DNA of 64,000 bases from Isochrysis galbana (lineage: Eukaryota > Haptophyta > Isochrysidales > Isochrysidaceae), in contig CM030932.1 of NCBI GenBank assembly GCA_018136815.1, positions 8,804,001 to 8,868,000 of the forward strand, given 5' to 3'. The translations under genes and the position numbers were made by a program. The notes below the pieces were generated by a model. It ran no database searches and was not told the DNA's origin. It worked only from the letters and a program-made list of their open reading frames with translations. Of this stretch, positions 20,601 to 30,865 are shown piece by piece. Every line of letters begins with the position of its first letter. Position 1 is the first letter of the stretch.

Positions 20601-20685
20601 TTTCTAGGGTCGCGTGCGTCTCCTTTTTTGTAAAGTAGGATGATATCTCCCTCCCTCATAGTGTATGGGATTAGGCGCAAAAGCA
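17618..20685 (-). mobile_element. 5'-truncated LINE retrotransposon
   Basis: The copy carries the RT and C-terminal part of ORF2 and a 3' UTR of about 320 bp that ends GCGAGAATATTAAGAAG plus a T run at 17618-17628. The endonuclease and any ORF1 are absent. The 3' UTR end is shared with the LINE fragment at 9572 and, over about 40 bases, with family 1 SINE tails. I could not identify a convincing target duplication. Confidence 0.9.
17939..20680 (-). CDS. LINE ORF2: reverse transcriptase with C-terminal zinc knuckle
   Basis: The 913-residue open frame starts within the RT domain (REGDIILLYKKGDARDPRNY) rather than at a true N-terminus. RT motifs follow in order: NYRPITLLQSDYKILAKIL, the block GLLLALDWEKAFDRVSW, GMPQGCPLSPL and the catalytic FADD box (ISQFADDTALI). 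A long thumb/linker of about 500 residues leads to CRLCGKHRENSTHLARC, a Cys-Cys-His-Cys knuckle typical of LINE ORF2 C-termini. The frame is intact, so the insertion is fairly young, but without the endonuclease it cannot retrotranspose alone. It copies its RNA at a nicked target and probably also mobilises the SINEs that share its 3' end. Confidence 0.92.
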   Translation of the reverse strand: MRLIPYTMREGDIILLYKKGDARDPRNYRPITLLQSDYKILAKILTNRLSKVIGNIISDNQLGFVPRRLISEATHLLQLTRAYLDETGEPGLLLALDWEKAFDRVSWEFYHLALRLLNFGPDFQHLTQALTSEAARPVRTIKINGGRSYPFTIGSGMPQGCPLSPLTFLLTTEALTRAINSDPDIQGVNLNGYELKISQFADDTALITSDYTSLKRALMWVRTHERATGGKTNEAKFQGIRMGSQRLRKPPWDMRKYNWIENDQYLTILGVPLGAPEALKPFWKKLADKVDNKAARLAPITRHMTIFGRTNIANFIIYGTSRYWMQTLAAPTWFHGRIQKAADKILWESPYTGKITKWVRHPQYPVHDAECASRTMGIGLLHWTTHVRALQTKWILNYLNARKAIWKHALDAWFCRTGLGRGAVLSSIPTKTLTRSIRGNPALPAFWKDALVYFRTLNIRRTRLTREGALSQPIWHNPHDPPPLKRGAWISLWESLQTHVAHNIYKNEDLTEPYTREDCAQYLEHLPEIFDHKGSRINKTEFLDSWERVVQHVSHLLEKAKETPPHDPAPAESSTGSPSASALPLEVSRETKVSESDTYITRMNNIWIYTNTNYLGETTDTTVVAKPGEEDHYYAPAKWENGLKGPKHLEFPLADEYTLNEKTQLDQITVSDITRELKGDGPRNKPQPAREAWARKLDLTHDEWKHVAKLYTHPLLKHTDKHLHFKHVTHRRLGTRNRFAAATTTRCRLCGKHRENSTHLARCPSTLPIFQTIEAVAGYTPAKDRSTTQKIKDRLFAYPNSPSPDSLKALYLIAWRYIISDFYKVEFENHTFHHVPVIERVLSRFTALVRGREPPDNFLTARTRKASLGRKPKIKSPHDLSAPVFLTNNKGALVMSTNLSLVAEALNIAERLA

Positions 20686-22129
20686 GCCAAAACTCTCATC
20701 GGGCTTCAAAACCAAGCTTGGTCTCCACTGAAGGTCGAAAAGAACCCATGCCAAAGAGCATTTCATCTCGTGGGAGAAAGTTCTAGGGAGCTCATCATGA
20801 GCCTCAAATCGTGTCCTCAGGTGTTTGCGGCAATTCGTAGGACAACGCCGTTTTTTGCCGGGAAGGCTTCCGCGAGTGGCAAATAACTCATTATGCTTTG
20901 AGAATGGTGTCTTGAGCCTCTAGGAGGACTCAATGAGGGCAATGAGATGAACACAGAAACCAAATCCTAGCTCCCCATTGCTAGATTGAACCGTGTCTTC
21001 ATAGTTCACAACGTCGTCCGCGAGCAAGGATCGGAGAAGCGCCGGCGCTCCGCACGCTCCTAGTGCCCCAGCGCGTTCGCTTTCGTGGTGGTGTGCGGCG
21101 GCTCCGGCGCAGCGGGAACGTAGAACGTAGCTAGCTAGCATGGCGGCGGTAGTAAGTCGGTTGTAGGAGGTTGTGTCGGCCTGGGCTTGCTGTAGTTGAT
21201 TGAAGTCTTGCAGCTTGTGCTTTCTAGTACCCAGATTAGCGAATGGACGGTGTTTCCCACTTCTTGACATTGTCGATGCCATTGTGCACTTTGCGCCCGT
21301 TCCGAGATCATAAAATGTGGATTATGATCTCCGGCTGAGGCTCGTTTGTAGTAAAAATATGTCGAAATATGTAGGAAATCCGCCCAAATATGTAGAAAAT
21401 ATGTAGTGAAACAATTAAACAATGAGCGGTCCCGCTCTCGCTCTCGCTCTCCCTCTCCCTCTCCCTCTCCCTCGCCGCTCGCTCTCTCTCGCTCTTGCTC
21501 TCGCTCTCTCGCTCTCCCTCTCCCTCTCCCTCTCTCTCGCTCCCCCTCCCGCCCCGCGCGCTCTCGCGAACTCCCACTTGCGACCCCCCCCCCGGCGTAA
21601 CGTCCATAGTTAGCAGTATGTAAACCCCCTCCGTACGCCATGTACGCGCCCAAATATGCAGTAAATATGTGAACCATGCACAAATATGTGATCGATATGT
21701 AATCCGGAAATTTTGACCCAAATATGTAGTTCAATATGTCATATATTTCTACCTAGGCCTAGGGAGGGGGAACCGATGCACATCGCGTCCTGCGCATGCA
21801 CGGCGTGCACATGGGTGATTGCAACTCATCACACCTGTCCCGTGAGAGATCTCTCTTATATTGCATGTTTATGTAATTGTAGGAACCGTAGATGTTAAAT
21901 ATGTGAATATTGTTGTATAAATAACTATGGACATTTGATGGCTCCATTCGATTGATGTCCCATAATTGTAATTGACGGAACGACACCTTCGTCCCGTGAC
22001 GACGACACCGTCTGCAACAATTCGACCCATAGAAACGTTTGCATCTAGGGACACATTTTTGGGGGTAGTGATACGGCCAAGGAGGCAAAGTTGAGGGGTA
22101 GAATTCTATAAGGTGTAAAAAAATCGTGC
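20686..22129. other. Repeat-rich intergenic region with a weak ORF
   Basis: A minus-strand frame at 20920-21282 (120 residues, MASTMSRSGKHRPF...) has ordinary amino-acid usage but no recognisable domain. It could be a gene fragment. Bases 21350-21410 and 21650-21745 are rich in an AAATATGTA motif. In between, 21426-21550 is CT-rich simple sequence. I support no gene here. Confidence 0.35.
21773..21890. repeat. Dispersed GC-palindrome repeat, second copy at 51803-52090
   Basis: GATGCACATCGCG..CTGCGC followed by CACGGCGTGCACATG and GTGATTGCAA.TCATCACA matches the reverse complement of about 51950-52045. The GCACGGCGTGC core is nearly self-complementary. The copies lie 30 kb apart, and the other one sits beside the IS5-Fanzor ORF. 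Confidence 0.65.
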
Positions 22130-22250
22130 GGGGTGGGTAAACAAGAGCGGGAACCTCAAGTTGCACCCTCTTGGGATGGGAGTGAAAGGAGAAAGGGCGT
22201 GGCTGCTACTTAGAGGATCAAGGCCACGCGCGAGGCGAGGATTTTAAGAG
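22130..22250 (+). mobile_element. LINE-type 3' tail, second sub-family
   Basis: GGGCGTGGCT ... GGCCACGCGCGAGGCGAGGAT followed by TTTAAGAGGTT matches 60430-60556 and the tail of the LINE fragment at 9572-9605. It appears to be a severely 5'-truncated insertion. No flanking duplication was found. Confidence 0.6.
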
Positions 22251-23153
22251 GTTTTCTTATCTATCGCATTTGACTTTTGAGTACCCTTAGCTGCCATTCT
22301 TATCCTCTTTTACGTCTTCACAGCCGCATCGTTTACGGTCGACGAAGGCCATGCGGTTTTAGTCAACGACGTTCTGTGCATGCACACGCATCTGTGCATG
22401 CACACGCATAATATCCTGGCAATACCATGTGAGATTGAGTACTCCGGCATTTAAGCGCACTCAAGCACGCGTGGATGGCATCAAAGGAGCAGCAGCAACG
22501 GCTGTCCATGAATGAAGAATACATGAAGTGAGGAGTTTCCGAGGAGGATGAGAGAGCCCCACGTCTGTGGGTGGAGCTATCGCCAATAGGTAAACTTGTC
22601 GAGGGGAGAGCCTCATGAGCGTGTACGGTCCCACCCAAGCGGCTTTGAACATCGCTCTCCACCGTTGTCCCTTTGCACACGGTCTGGGCTCCGATTCGCG
22701 AGCGTCCCAATGTCCACGTTTCCGATGAGGCACTCCAGTGCACTAGGGAGGCATGTAGTTGGTGCTGTCGTGCATGTCCAGATCCCAGCATGGCGGGCGA
22801 TTTGCATCATCGAGAATACTGTCCATTGGAGCAAGTCAGACGAAACGAAGGAGCCGCCGGTGGGCAGGTTCAGGAAACGTATCGGCATCATCGCCGCCGG
22901 TGTCGGTTTTTCGACGGTGAGGACGAAGCTTGATCGGATAAGCAAGAGACGCAGCCGCTTTGCGTCTAGAAATGCGTTGTCGTCAAAAGGTCGGAGCCCT
23001 TGGACGGAGTGGAGGCACTGATCCAAAACACTGGAGGATTGGCATTTTACGTGATGTGGTGGCGATGCGGGGACCTTATGTCAAAAGGAGGAGCGCTTCC
23101 TACAAGGCCGCCTGGGCCGGGTAGGATGCATTGAAAGCTTGCCAGCTTGAGCG
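22251..23153. other. No supported gene; possible LTR-element relic
   Basis: Minus-strand frames at 22461-22733 and 22613-23026 overlap in different registers. One contains FKAAWVGPYTLMRLSPRQVY, faintly like the segment that follows the integrase domain in gypsy elements (..RWIGPFKV..). The match is too weak to annotate as a gene. A short tandem repeat, GTGCATGCACACGCAT, lies near 22377-22407. Confidence 0.3.
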
Positions 23154-25402
23154 CTAGTGCATGCCGCCACCGTGAAAGGCGGCCATGTTCATCTCAGCGA
23201 CGCCCATCATCGCGCTGGTATCAAAGCCAGATGTGCCAGCCATGTCCCCAATACCCCCATGACCGAGGGAGCCGAAGTTGCCCATTTGGCCCATGCTCGG
23301 GAGCCAGGCACCATTGCGGCCATAAGTCTGAGGCGGGGCCGCTTCGGGTGTGAAGCCAAGCATCAAGTCCAGAACAGCCATGTCATCATCCATAAGTGGA
23401 GGCGTGGCAGGTGCTGCGCCTGGTGCACCGTTGTAGTAGCTGGGAAGCATCGGATTGATCCTCTGCTGCTGGGCTGTCGCCAAGCTCATCATTCCTGAGC
23501 CATTACCCATGTTGTCAGCACAAGCAAAGCTGCATGCACTCAAAATCCCGCTTCTAGGGTCGACGTTCCTACCTCTTTCAGACCAATGCAGCTGCATTTG
23601 CAGGTCTCTGTCTGCTAGCGCCTCGTCTGCGCGTGAGGCCTGCTGGTGACGAGTAGCAGCCAAGTGATTGCGGGCAGAACAGCTCAGGCCAAGTGCGGAC
23701 GGGTCGCACGCTTGTGAGAGCGAATTGAGCGTGCTCTCTCTGCAAGCACAAGCCACGCCGTTGTTCGCACCACTTTGCACAGGAGCTTCTGAACTACTGA
23801 GGCCACCTGGTGCGCCAAGGCCACACATCCGAGCAAGGTCGTTCGCGCCATCTTGCCCTGCGAGGCTGCCCATGTCGGCCGCGCCATCAATGCAATTGTA
23901 GCCGCCGTTGCCACCTGCACTTCCGCCATTGAAGGCCCCCCCGGCACTCCCGCCATTGCCGAGGTAGCAGCTACCATCATCTGTGCCGCCAAAATGTCCA
24001 ATTCCATCAGTCTCATTCAAGGAAGCCTGGGGTCCAGGGGAGCATTGATCGGTAAACGTCACACGCTCAAGTGAGGGCTGAAGAGTGCGCCGCTCTCCGA
24101 TGCGTGATGTCGCCCTCGACACAGCTGACCAGCAACAACAATGGCTGCGGTACGACGATACCGATTGCGGCGCGTTGAGGCATTGCCACATCCATGAGGT
24201 AGAGCGCAACTGCTGCAGCGCCTCCATGCACCTGAGCGCACAAGGGACGTGCGGAGTCGGTAGTCGAGGGGCAAGCAGCCGCTGCGGGAGACCTCACGCA
24301 GGGCGGATGCCAGCACTTAGGCATGGGTGGCTGCCTCGCTGCCCAGCCAAGCACCCAAGGATCCATCACAGCAAGGGTACAATGCAGGCATATTTTCGCA
24401 TGCGTGAACAGGGAGGAGCGCACTCCGGCGGGATGGGTGACTGCGTGGCCAGGCACTGCTCAGAAAGGGCATTGAGCCAGTTCTCGGCCTCCAACGCACG
24501 TTCACCAAGCTGACGATAGACGGCCTGTCATAGAAGGGACGCAGGTCGCATCGGCCAGTTGGCATGCCACCTAGATTACCTCGAAGCTCAAGAAGAAGGG
24601 CCGCAAGGGATTGCAGATGCATCCGTGAAATTGGGCCCTACCACGCCCAATAATCGTCGTTGTGACAGCCCAACGCTCTGCCTGAAGGCATGCGAGGGCA
24701 TGCGAGGGCAACGTCTTTGTGAGGGGCTACCCCGTTGGCCAGTCTTACCTGAAGTTCGAGCGACGTGGGCGACTTAATGAAGCGCTCCTGCAGCGCCCTT
24801 TGGAAGCCCAGCTGCTGCTCGCGGTGATGCCGCTTCGCTTCCTCGAGGTATGTCATATGCTGGTGAAATAACTCGAGCCGTTCAGCCTCCTGCTGTCGCA
24901 CCGATACATGCAGCCTCTGCTGCGCGGTAGCGAGCATCGCCTTGCGATTCGCCAGATGCGCTTCTGTGGCCGCCGACTCCTTTGCAAGCTCTTGCAAGTG
25001 CTTGGTGAGGCCAGCTCCCGAGAGCAGAGGGCGCTGCGCCACGCCAGCCTGTCCTTCGGGCGATTGTGCCGCATGGTTCACCTGCGTGCGAGAGGCGCCG
25101 AGGGTATCTGCCGCGGGGCTCGACGAGGTGTATCGGTGGCTCTTGTAGGATGGCGGCTGTGGTGAGCGGGCTCGTTCCCCGGGGGGGGGGCTAGCGGAGC
25201 GGACCTCCTGGAGCAGCAGCTTCATCCTCTTCGTGACGACGGTCGGGTCGTGCGCCGCAGCGAGGATGGAGTCTGGCACTGTCCACTCCGTCTCAGAGAG
25301 AGGGGTGAGCGAGGTGACGGTGACGAGTGGGGAGGAGGAGGAGGAGGAGGAGATGGGGATGGCGACGGCGCACGCGGCGGTCGCCGGCTTAGGGCTCGGC
25401 AT
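23154..25402 (-). CDS. Hypothetical multi-exon protein, coiled coil plus Gly/Met-rich C-terminus
   Basis: Exon 1 (25402-24749, 218 codons) ends at a clean CAG/GTAAGA donor. An exon near 24519-24370 begins after TATGACAG and reads AVYRQLGERALEAENWLNAL. A long last exon ends at 23154. Joins between these are not fully resolved, and a small exon around 24640-24590 is likely. Exon 1 is Ser/Pro-rich and then has about 85 residues of Glu/Gln/Arg-rich helix (KHLQELAKESAATEAHLANR and onward) that should form a coiled coil. The last exon is Gly-, Ala- and Met-rich with a short acidic motif, DDDMAVLDLMLGF. I recognise no family. A nuclear or scaffold role is only a guess. Confidence 0.5.
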
Positions 25403-26640
25403 CCGTGCACTCGCCGTCGCGGCGTGAGCAGGAGAGAGGGGGGGGAGGGGAGGGAGTTCTTAGGGGAGGGGGGGGGGAGAGGGATGGGAGAAGGGGGAGC
25501 AGCATTACTCTCTCGAGTGGGGAAGAGAAATGAGGGGAAGTGGGGGAGGGGAGGGGGAGGGGGGGGAAGAAGGGGGAGTGGAGAAGAGAGAGGGGGGGGG
25601 GGGGGGGGAGGGAAACTGGGGGGCTGTCTTGCTCAACCCTACTTCAAAGAGAGCTCTCTCTCTCTCTCAAGGGTCCACGCCTCGCCACCAACCCTTCCAC
25701 CTGGACCCCCTCCCATTCCTCTCGTCTTCTTCCGTCAGTTCCTTCCTTTCTTCCCCTCCTCCCCGATTCGAGGGGTTGGTTACCCGGAAGGGTTTCTTCT
25801 CCTTGGACTCGCTGTGTTCCCATTCTCTTCATCTTCTTCCTCCCCCTCCCCGCCTGGCTTTGCGCCACCATTGCGTCCTTCGTGTGGGTGCAGGCGAGAA
25901 CAGAAAGGAGGAGAGAACAACAGCAGCGGGGTGGTGGTGGGCGCCCGCGGCTGTAGGAAGGGACCCCATCCTCTTTCCTTGCATCTTGTACGAAGATGTG
26001 ATAAAAGGGGAGGAGCCCTCTGCGGGAGCTGACGCGGGGGGGAAAGGGGGATAGAAAGGGGGGGGGGGGACGCTCGGGAACTCGGGCCTCCCCCCCGCGC
26101 GGGGGCCGCCGCCGCCGCGCCATCCGGCTCTCTCCGCGCTTGGAAAGTGAAAGCTAGGCGGCGGCGTCTCGGCGAACTCCCCCCCCCCCCCGCGCGCCTC
26201 CCCTCCCCTTCTCCGCCGGCGGGCCCGGCGGCCGCGCCACGAAACTCACCTAATGAAGAGAGAGCGACGTCTGGAGGGTCCTCGCGAGAGGGCTGAGGGT
26301 CTGGCTGATGGTGGACGGCTCTCCGCTCACTCTCATCCTCTCGAGCGAGTCCCTCACGGCGATCTAAAGGGGGGGGGGGGGGGTTGGTGGAGGGATCCCG
26401 GCGCACTCCCCTTCCTCCTCTTCCCCACCGCGCCGCGGAAGAAGGCGGAGAGGAGGAGGAGGAGGAAGAGAGCCAACCACCACACGCCTCGCGAGAGAGA
26501 CAAGGAGCCCCCCCCCCCTCTCCCCGTCCCCTCTCCCCCCTCGCTGAGGGGAAGGCAAAAATACGTAAAGTACGTATCGTACTCGGTACCTAGCCAATTC
26601 CTAGCACAATTGTTCTCCCCTTCAGTATTTTGATCCCTTG
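25403..26640. other. G/GA- and C-rich upstream region
   Basis: Bases 25430-25620 are almost pure G/A on the + strand, so the gene at 25402 again has a pyrimidine-rich 5' flank. Further G runs lie at 26058-26070 and 26369-26382. Open frames on both strands are low-complexity Pro/Arg/Gly or Ser sequences and look like artefacts of composition. Confidence 0.5.
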
Positions 26641-26641
26641 A

Positions 26642-26820
26642 GGCTATCTCTTAACCGGCGAAGCACCGTAGGAGGTGCTGCATATCACAGTTGCCTCGAG
26701 AACGGGGTGTGTTTACATTATATGGAACGTCAATGTACCTTAAGATATGGAGCTTAGGGCAATCAACTGTCGCAAAGCACCTTCAAAAAGGTGCTTCCTG
26801 CCGCCGCTTAAGAGATAGGG
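26642..26820. mobile_element. MITE-like element with imperfect TIRs
   Basis: GGCTATCTCTTAACCGGCG then AAGCACC on the left mirrors GGTGCTT then CCTGCCGCCGCTTAAGAGA on the right. This gives inverted repeats of about 25 bp around a 179-bp non-coding body. An internal palindrome, AAGCACCTTCAAAAAGGTGC, is part of the right arm. I saw no clear target duplication and no second copy in this window. Confidence 0.55.
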
Positions 26821-28051
26821 CCCTGAGTCAGGCATTGTGCTCAGCCAACATCTGCTAGTTAGGCCTGCAACCAAAGGGTTGGGCGGCATTGAAGAGGGTT
26901 GTGTCGCTAACGCACCACGTGCCGGAGCCTGTACGGACTGTCAATATCGGGCACACCTCAATCCCTGTCTTTTTGTTCTTCAAGGTCCCCAAGTCCCATA
27001 TTTCAAGTGCAACCCATACAAAAAAGCTATGGTTGGGCCATGGGTAAGCATCCTTGGCGGCTACCGCCCATGGGCCATGGGTATGGGCGTGCTGGTGTGT
27101 GATAAGTTAGATAAGCAGCTCTAGGTCTAGGTAAGCGCTTGCAACTAAGTTTTAAGTTTATACTTTTGTTTGCGATGGAGCGCGCCGGCGTGACTCCCCT
27201 CTCCTCCGGGCTCCGGGCTCAAGGCCCCCCGCCGAGGGCGGCCCTAAGTGCCAAGTCTTCTTCCCAATTTAGCCAGGTTGTTCCGTCATACCGTCATATG
27301 ACACTTGCCATGGAACTGAGTATGATGTCATACATCTGATATCATATGATACTCCCTCCAAACATCTACACTTATAAACCCGCCATTATGATAAAAATCT
27401 TCTTACTCAGTACTTAGAATCGGATGCTGCTCGATGATCGATGACTGGCCATTCAAGCTCCCACAGCAACACCCCCGGAGCGTCTCCACATGGCGCTGCC
27501 CCCACTCCGAGTCCACTCCACGGCGGTGTGACACTCGTCATCGCCGTCGTCGCCGCCGCCATCGTTGCTGCACATCAGGTTGGCGGCCATTAGGGGGGGG
27601 GGGGGCTCGGACTCTCGGAGCTGGGAGCGCCGGGATTTCCCGCGCCCGAACTTGTACTAGTAAAACTAGTTGAATTGTAGCGTCTAGTCTTGTCATATGA
27701 TACTCAGTATCAGGTCTAGAGCAATTGACTAATCTTATGATTGGTCGCCATGGAGGGGGGCCTCGCCCCCCCCCCCCACTCTATCGACTCCCCTCATGGG
27801 TTGGCCCCGGCCAGGTTTTCGCGATTTTTTTTTCAAAATTTGGGTCAGCTCGAAGAAAAAAATTTTGACCGAAACTTGGGCGCGAAGCCAAGGGATCAAG
27901 TGCGAAATTTGGGGTCACGGGGCGGGGCGCTGGCGCGCTGGGTGGGGGCGCCGGCGCGGGAGAGTGCAGGGGGTGGGGCGGCGTGAGGGCTGGGGCTGTG
28001 GGTGGAGGGTGGAGGGGCGAGACGACAGGGGGGGTGTCCGCCGCGGAGAGT
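26821..28051. other. Intergenic, no gene recognised
   Basis: A degraded SINE-like head (CAACTAAGTTTTAAGTTTAT) lies at about 27141-27163. Several CATATGA/TCATATG palindromes occur at 27290-27350 and 27690-27710. A G run lies at 27591-27604 and a C run at 27766-27777. No frame has protein character until the gene at 28052. Confidence 0.4.
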
Positions 28052-28483
28052 ATGAGCAGGAGCATGCGCAAGCGGCCTCGAGTCGTCGTCGACGACTCGA
28101 ACGACGAGGACTGCGACGAGGACGAGGACGACCATGTGACGAGTAAAGACTCGAACGACTCGGACTCGGACGACTTGCTGGAGGTCTCTGTGCGTGCGGC
28201 AAGGGAGGATGGGCAGGAGCAGGCGGGTAGCACGACAAGGGAGGATCGAGCACGGCGCAGCCGTGCGCGAGGCGGCACTGCACCTGACACAGCCCCAGAA
28301 TCCCCCTCCACCGCAACAGGCATTCCGTTTGCAGTGGGGCAAGCCGTCTTGCACTCCTCGTTGGGCGAGTGTGTGGTGGTGGAGGCAGCACGTGAACACG
28401 ACGGCAGGGTGCGCGTGCGATGGGAAACGAAAAGGGGCAGTGGTCCTACTGCCGAGCTGCGCACCAACTTTCGATGGGTGAGG
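28052..28483 (+). pseudogene. Acidic protein with Tudor/chromo-like segment, C-terminus broken by copia element
   Basis: From the ATG at 28052 the product starts MSRSMRKRPRVVVDD and has an Asp/Glu/Ser-rich segment (residues about 10-50). A small beta-rich stretch near residues 95-145 follows (VGQAVLHSSLGECVVVEAAR, RVRVRWETKRG, ELRTNFRWV), resembling the barrels that bind histone tails. The frame then runs directly into the antisense copia remnant at 28484 and stops at 28507 by chance. The gene therefore looks truncated by insertion. The domain assignment is inference from pattern only. Confidence 0.45.
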
Positions 28484-29803
28484 CGTCAGAAGTCATGTGG
28501 CGCGTAGCTCCGGAGTCGTTAATCCAGTGTGAGGCTAGGTGATGTTTCGGATTATGTGCACACATGAAAGCGTCATGAATCGCCGGAGTGTCAATGCTGA
28601 GAGGTTGCCATTCCTCCGAAGCTAGGTTAGCTTCGTTATCGTTGTTATTTGGTACGAACTCCGGCGGAGATGTGTTCTCAATGGAAGTTCCATCGGCCCA
28701 GAACGCGGCCCCATCTTCGTCGTAGAAGAAATCGTCTTCAGTTTGTAGAGCAACTGGCGGCAATGAGGACGAAGTAGCGCTCTTGCGGATCCTCCCCCAC
28801 GACCAAGGGGACGGTGGAATGGCCTGCTTGCTTTGCCGCCACGCCCGCCACCCTTCCGCCTTGATTGCATGCATGCGTTGGAGGTTTTGATTGAGGGCGG
28901 CGATGGCGGCGCTGACGGGGCGAACACCCGTGGATGAGGGGCATTGCTCGCGACGATGGCCTAGCCCGCGACAATTCCAACAAATTTCTTGGTTGAGGCA
29001 TTCGGATAGGGAGAACAGATTGGCGCGGGCACCTTTGACGTTGGCGGCGGCGAACGCATCCGCTAAGTCTTGGTGTGCGGGCTCTGCATCGTCGGCATCG
29101 GCTAGCATCGCGTCCGGCCTTCCGGCTCGAGCATTGTTGCGAGCCGCGCGGCGGCGGATGAGGCCGTCTTGAACGAGAGAGCGCCAAACCTTGTCGAAGT
29201 AAGATTGCATGGAGTGAAAGTCTCGGGTGAAGCCATTAGGGACTAAATTTCCGGCGGCGTCGGGCGCAAGCACGACCTTTTTGAAGCGCCAATCATTGGC
29301 AGTAGATTGAAGTTCATTTATGGCGGCAAGTTGAAGTGCCGTGTGGTCGCAATTTGTGAGACATTGCAAGAGTTTGAGGCAGAAGTCGTCTTCGGATTTC
29401 GTCGCGTTGTCCGGACGATCGGAGTTTAAGCCAAAGAGATGATGGGAGAAAGAGTGGATAGTGTTCTCATCGATGCCGACAGTGTCGAATGAGGCGTTGA
29501 ACCAAAGGTTGTCAAGACCAAGAATGTCGAGAGAGGTAGTAGAAATCTTACATTGCGCTGTGAGAAAGATCCACGCGGCTCGGCCATCATTGGAATGACT
29601 GCGGAGGATGTGGTCTTTAAGGTGTTGATTAGTGAGATGGAAATATATCTCCTTGAAGAGGCGCTTGTTGCGGCGAGCGCGAAGCTTGGTCTGAGCGGCA
29701 TTAGCATTCCCGTTCGTTGCACGCCAGACATCTCCACCGACGCCGTGTCCCATTAGTGTTTGATATAGATCATTCTCGTCGTTGTCGCTTTGGCTGGGTG
29801 CCC
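28446..29803 (-). pseudogene. Copia gag-protease polyprotein fragment
   Basis: The frame is open without a start from 29803, where the SINE piece abuts, to a chance stop at 28446. It has the UBN2-like gag helices (ALQLAAINELQSTANDWRFK, DFHSMQSYFDKVW), the zinc knuckle at about residue 260 of the ATG-initiated form, an acidic linker, and the protease active site Asp-Ser-Gly (WINDSGA). Residues after HMTSD do not fit the family and come from the adjoining gene. Gag packages the element RNA and the protease would mature the polyprotein. This copy cannot do either. Confidence 0.78.
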
Positions 29804-30600
29804 TCCTGGCGGCCCTGTTGGTCTGTGGCTCAGTGGTGGGGGGGTGGGTCAGTACGATCAGGGGCCGGTTCAGGCGAATGCGTGCGGCTCGCGGCGCGCG
29901 CTCGGCGAGAGTCTGGGCAGATTTGATGTCAGCTCAGCCCCTGCCAGCAGGCAGGGGCTGAGGTTGGTTGTGCAGGCCCACCCAGGGGGTGTCTGCGATG
30001 GAGAGAGGGGGGCGCGAGGCCCCCATTGGCCTCCTACTTATAAAAGTAGTTGTTTGACGAAACAGTGAGGAGGCGCGGGCAATCGTTCCCCAGGGGGAAG
30101 AGATTTTCCCCATTGCAGCAATGGGGGCTTCCTTGCTCGAGCTGCCCGACTTTGCAACGCTGTTGCGCCTGGTAGCAACCTCGCAGCCCGGTGCCTTCCG
30201 GGGAGATTCGACGCGCCTCGTAGTGGCTGATGTGACCATCCGACACGGGTGACGACCTCGAGCGTCCCGACGCCTCGAGGGCTCTAAGAATAGATGCTGA
30301 GGGATGGATTTTGGGGTCATTCGATGTGGATTTGTTGTTTTGCCACCCTTGAACTGTCGAGTGCGGGCGGTTCTGGCTGTGGCTGTCACTGAAGTTGTTG
30401 AGTGATTTGGCCATGTGGTCCAGGTCCCACCACTTGGAGGAGCGTGTGGCGCGGTCGGCGGCCGCTGAGTCGAAGAAAAGATTTTCAACGAATTTGTCGA
30501 GTTTATTCGTTGTGGTGTTGTACCCTTGAGCGGCTTCGTCGAGCGCGCTATGGTTGTAGAAGTTGGGGTGGTCTCTCGGCGGGGGTACCACGTTAGAAAT
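28484..30600 (-). mobile_element. Ty1/copia retrotransposon remnant (gag and start of protease)
   Basis: The minus-strand frame from about 29800 to 28484 holds a gag-like region, a CCHC zinc knuckle (CWNCRGLGHRREQC) and, at its very end, the copia protease signature HWINDSGATRHMTSD. A further gag-like frame runs from about 30600 to 30053. A SINE family 2 fragment (29805-30052) separates the two. Integrase, RT and RNase H are missing, because the element breaks off in the protease at its junction with the gene at 28052-28483. Upstream of 30600 I could not define an LTR with confidence. Confidence 0.82.
29805..30052 (-). mobile_element. SINE family 2 head fragment inside copia gag
   Basis: Read on the minus strand, it starts ACTACTTTTATAAGTAGGAG and continues with the GGGGGCCTCGCGCCCCCCTC hairpin and the CAGCCCCTGCC.GC.GGCAGG block found in the full family 2 copy at 56919-57857. 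Its 3' tail is missing. It separates two gag-like frames of the copia remnant. Confidence 0.75.
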
Positions 30601-30865
30601 TGTAGTCTTGTAAGAGGTCTTGTGGGCTAGCATCCCTAGCCACATACACCGGACGAGCCATGCACCAACCGCGCACACCCCCATCGCGGGGTAGGGGCTC
30701 CGTTGCCGATGAGGCACGGTCCCTCAGCACTAGGATTAAACTAGGACAACAAGAAAACTCTGACAAATTGTGCCACCCCTTGGTGTCTATCGATGTACGT
30801 ACTCGTAGGAGTAGAGTAGAAGAATCGGCGATAAGTGTTCCCCCCTTCCCTTTCCCCATTTCGGC
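30601..30865. other. Intergenic between copia remnant and lectin gene
   Basis: It may contain remains of the copia 5' LTR on the minus strand and the promoter of the + strand lectin gene. No TATA box or LTR boundary could be fixed. Confidence 0.3.

Noticed and set aside
22461-22733. Possible gypsy-type integrase C-terminus
   Set aside because: Only one short motif (WVGPYTLMRLS) fits, with no upstream integrase or RT.
25250-26406. Several overlapping frames of 140-260 residues
   Set aside because: Sequence is G/GA and C runs, and the products are Gly/Glu/Pro/Arg low complexity with no domain.
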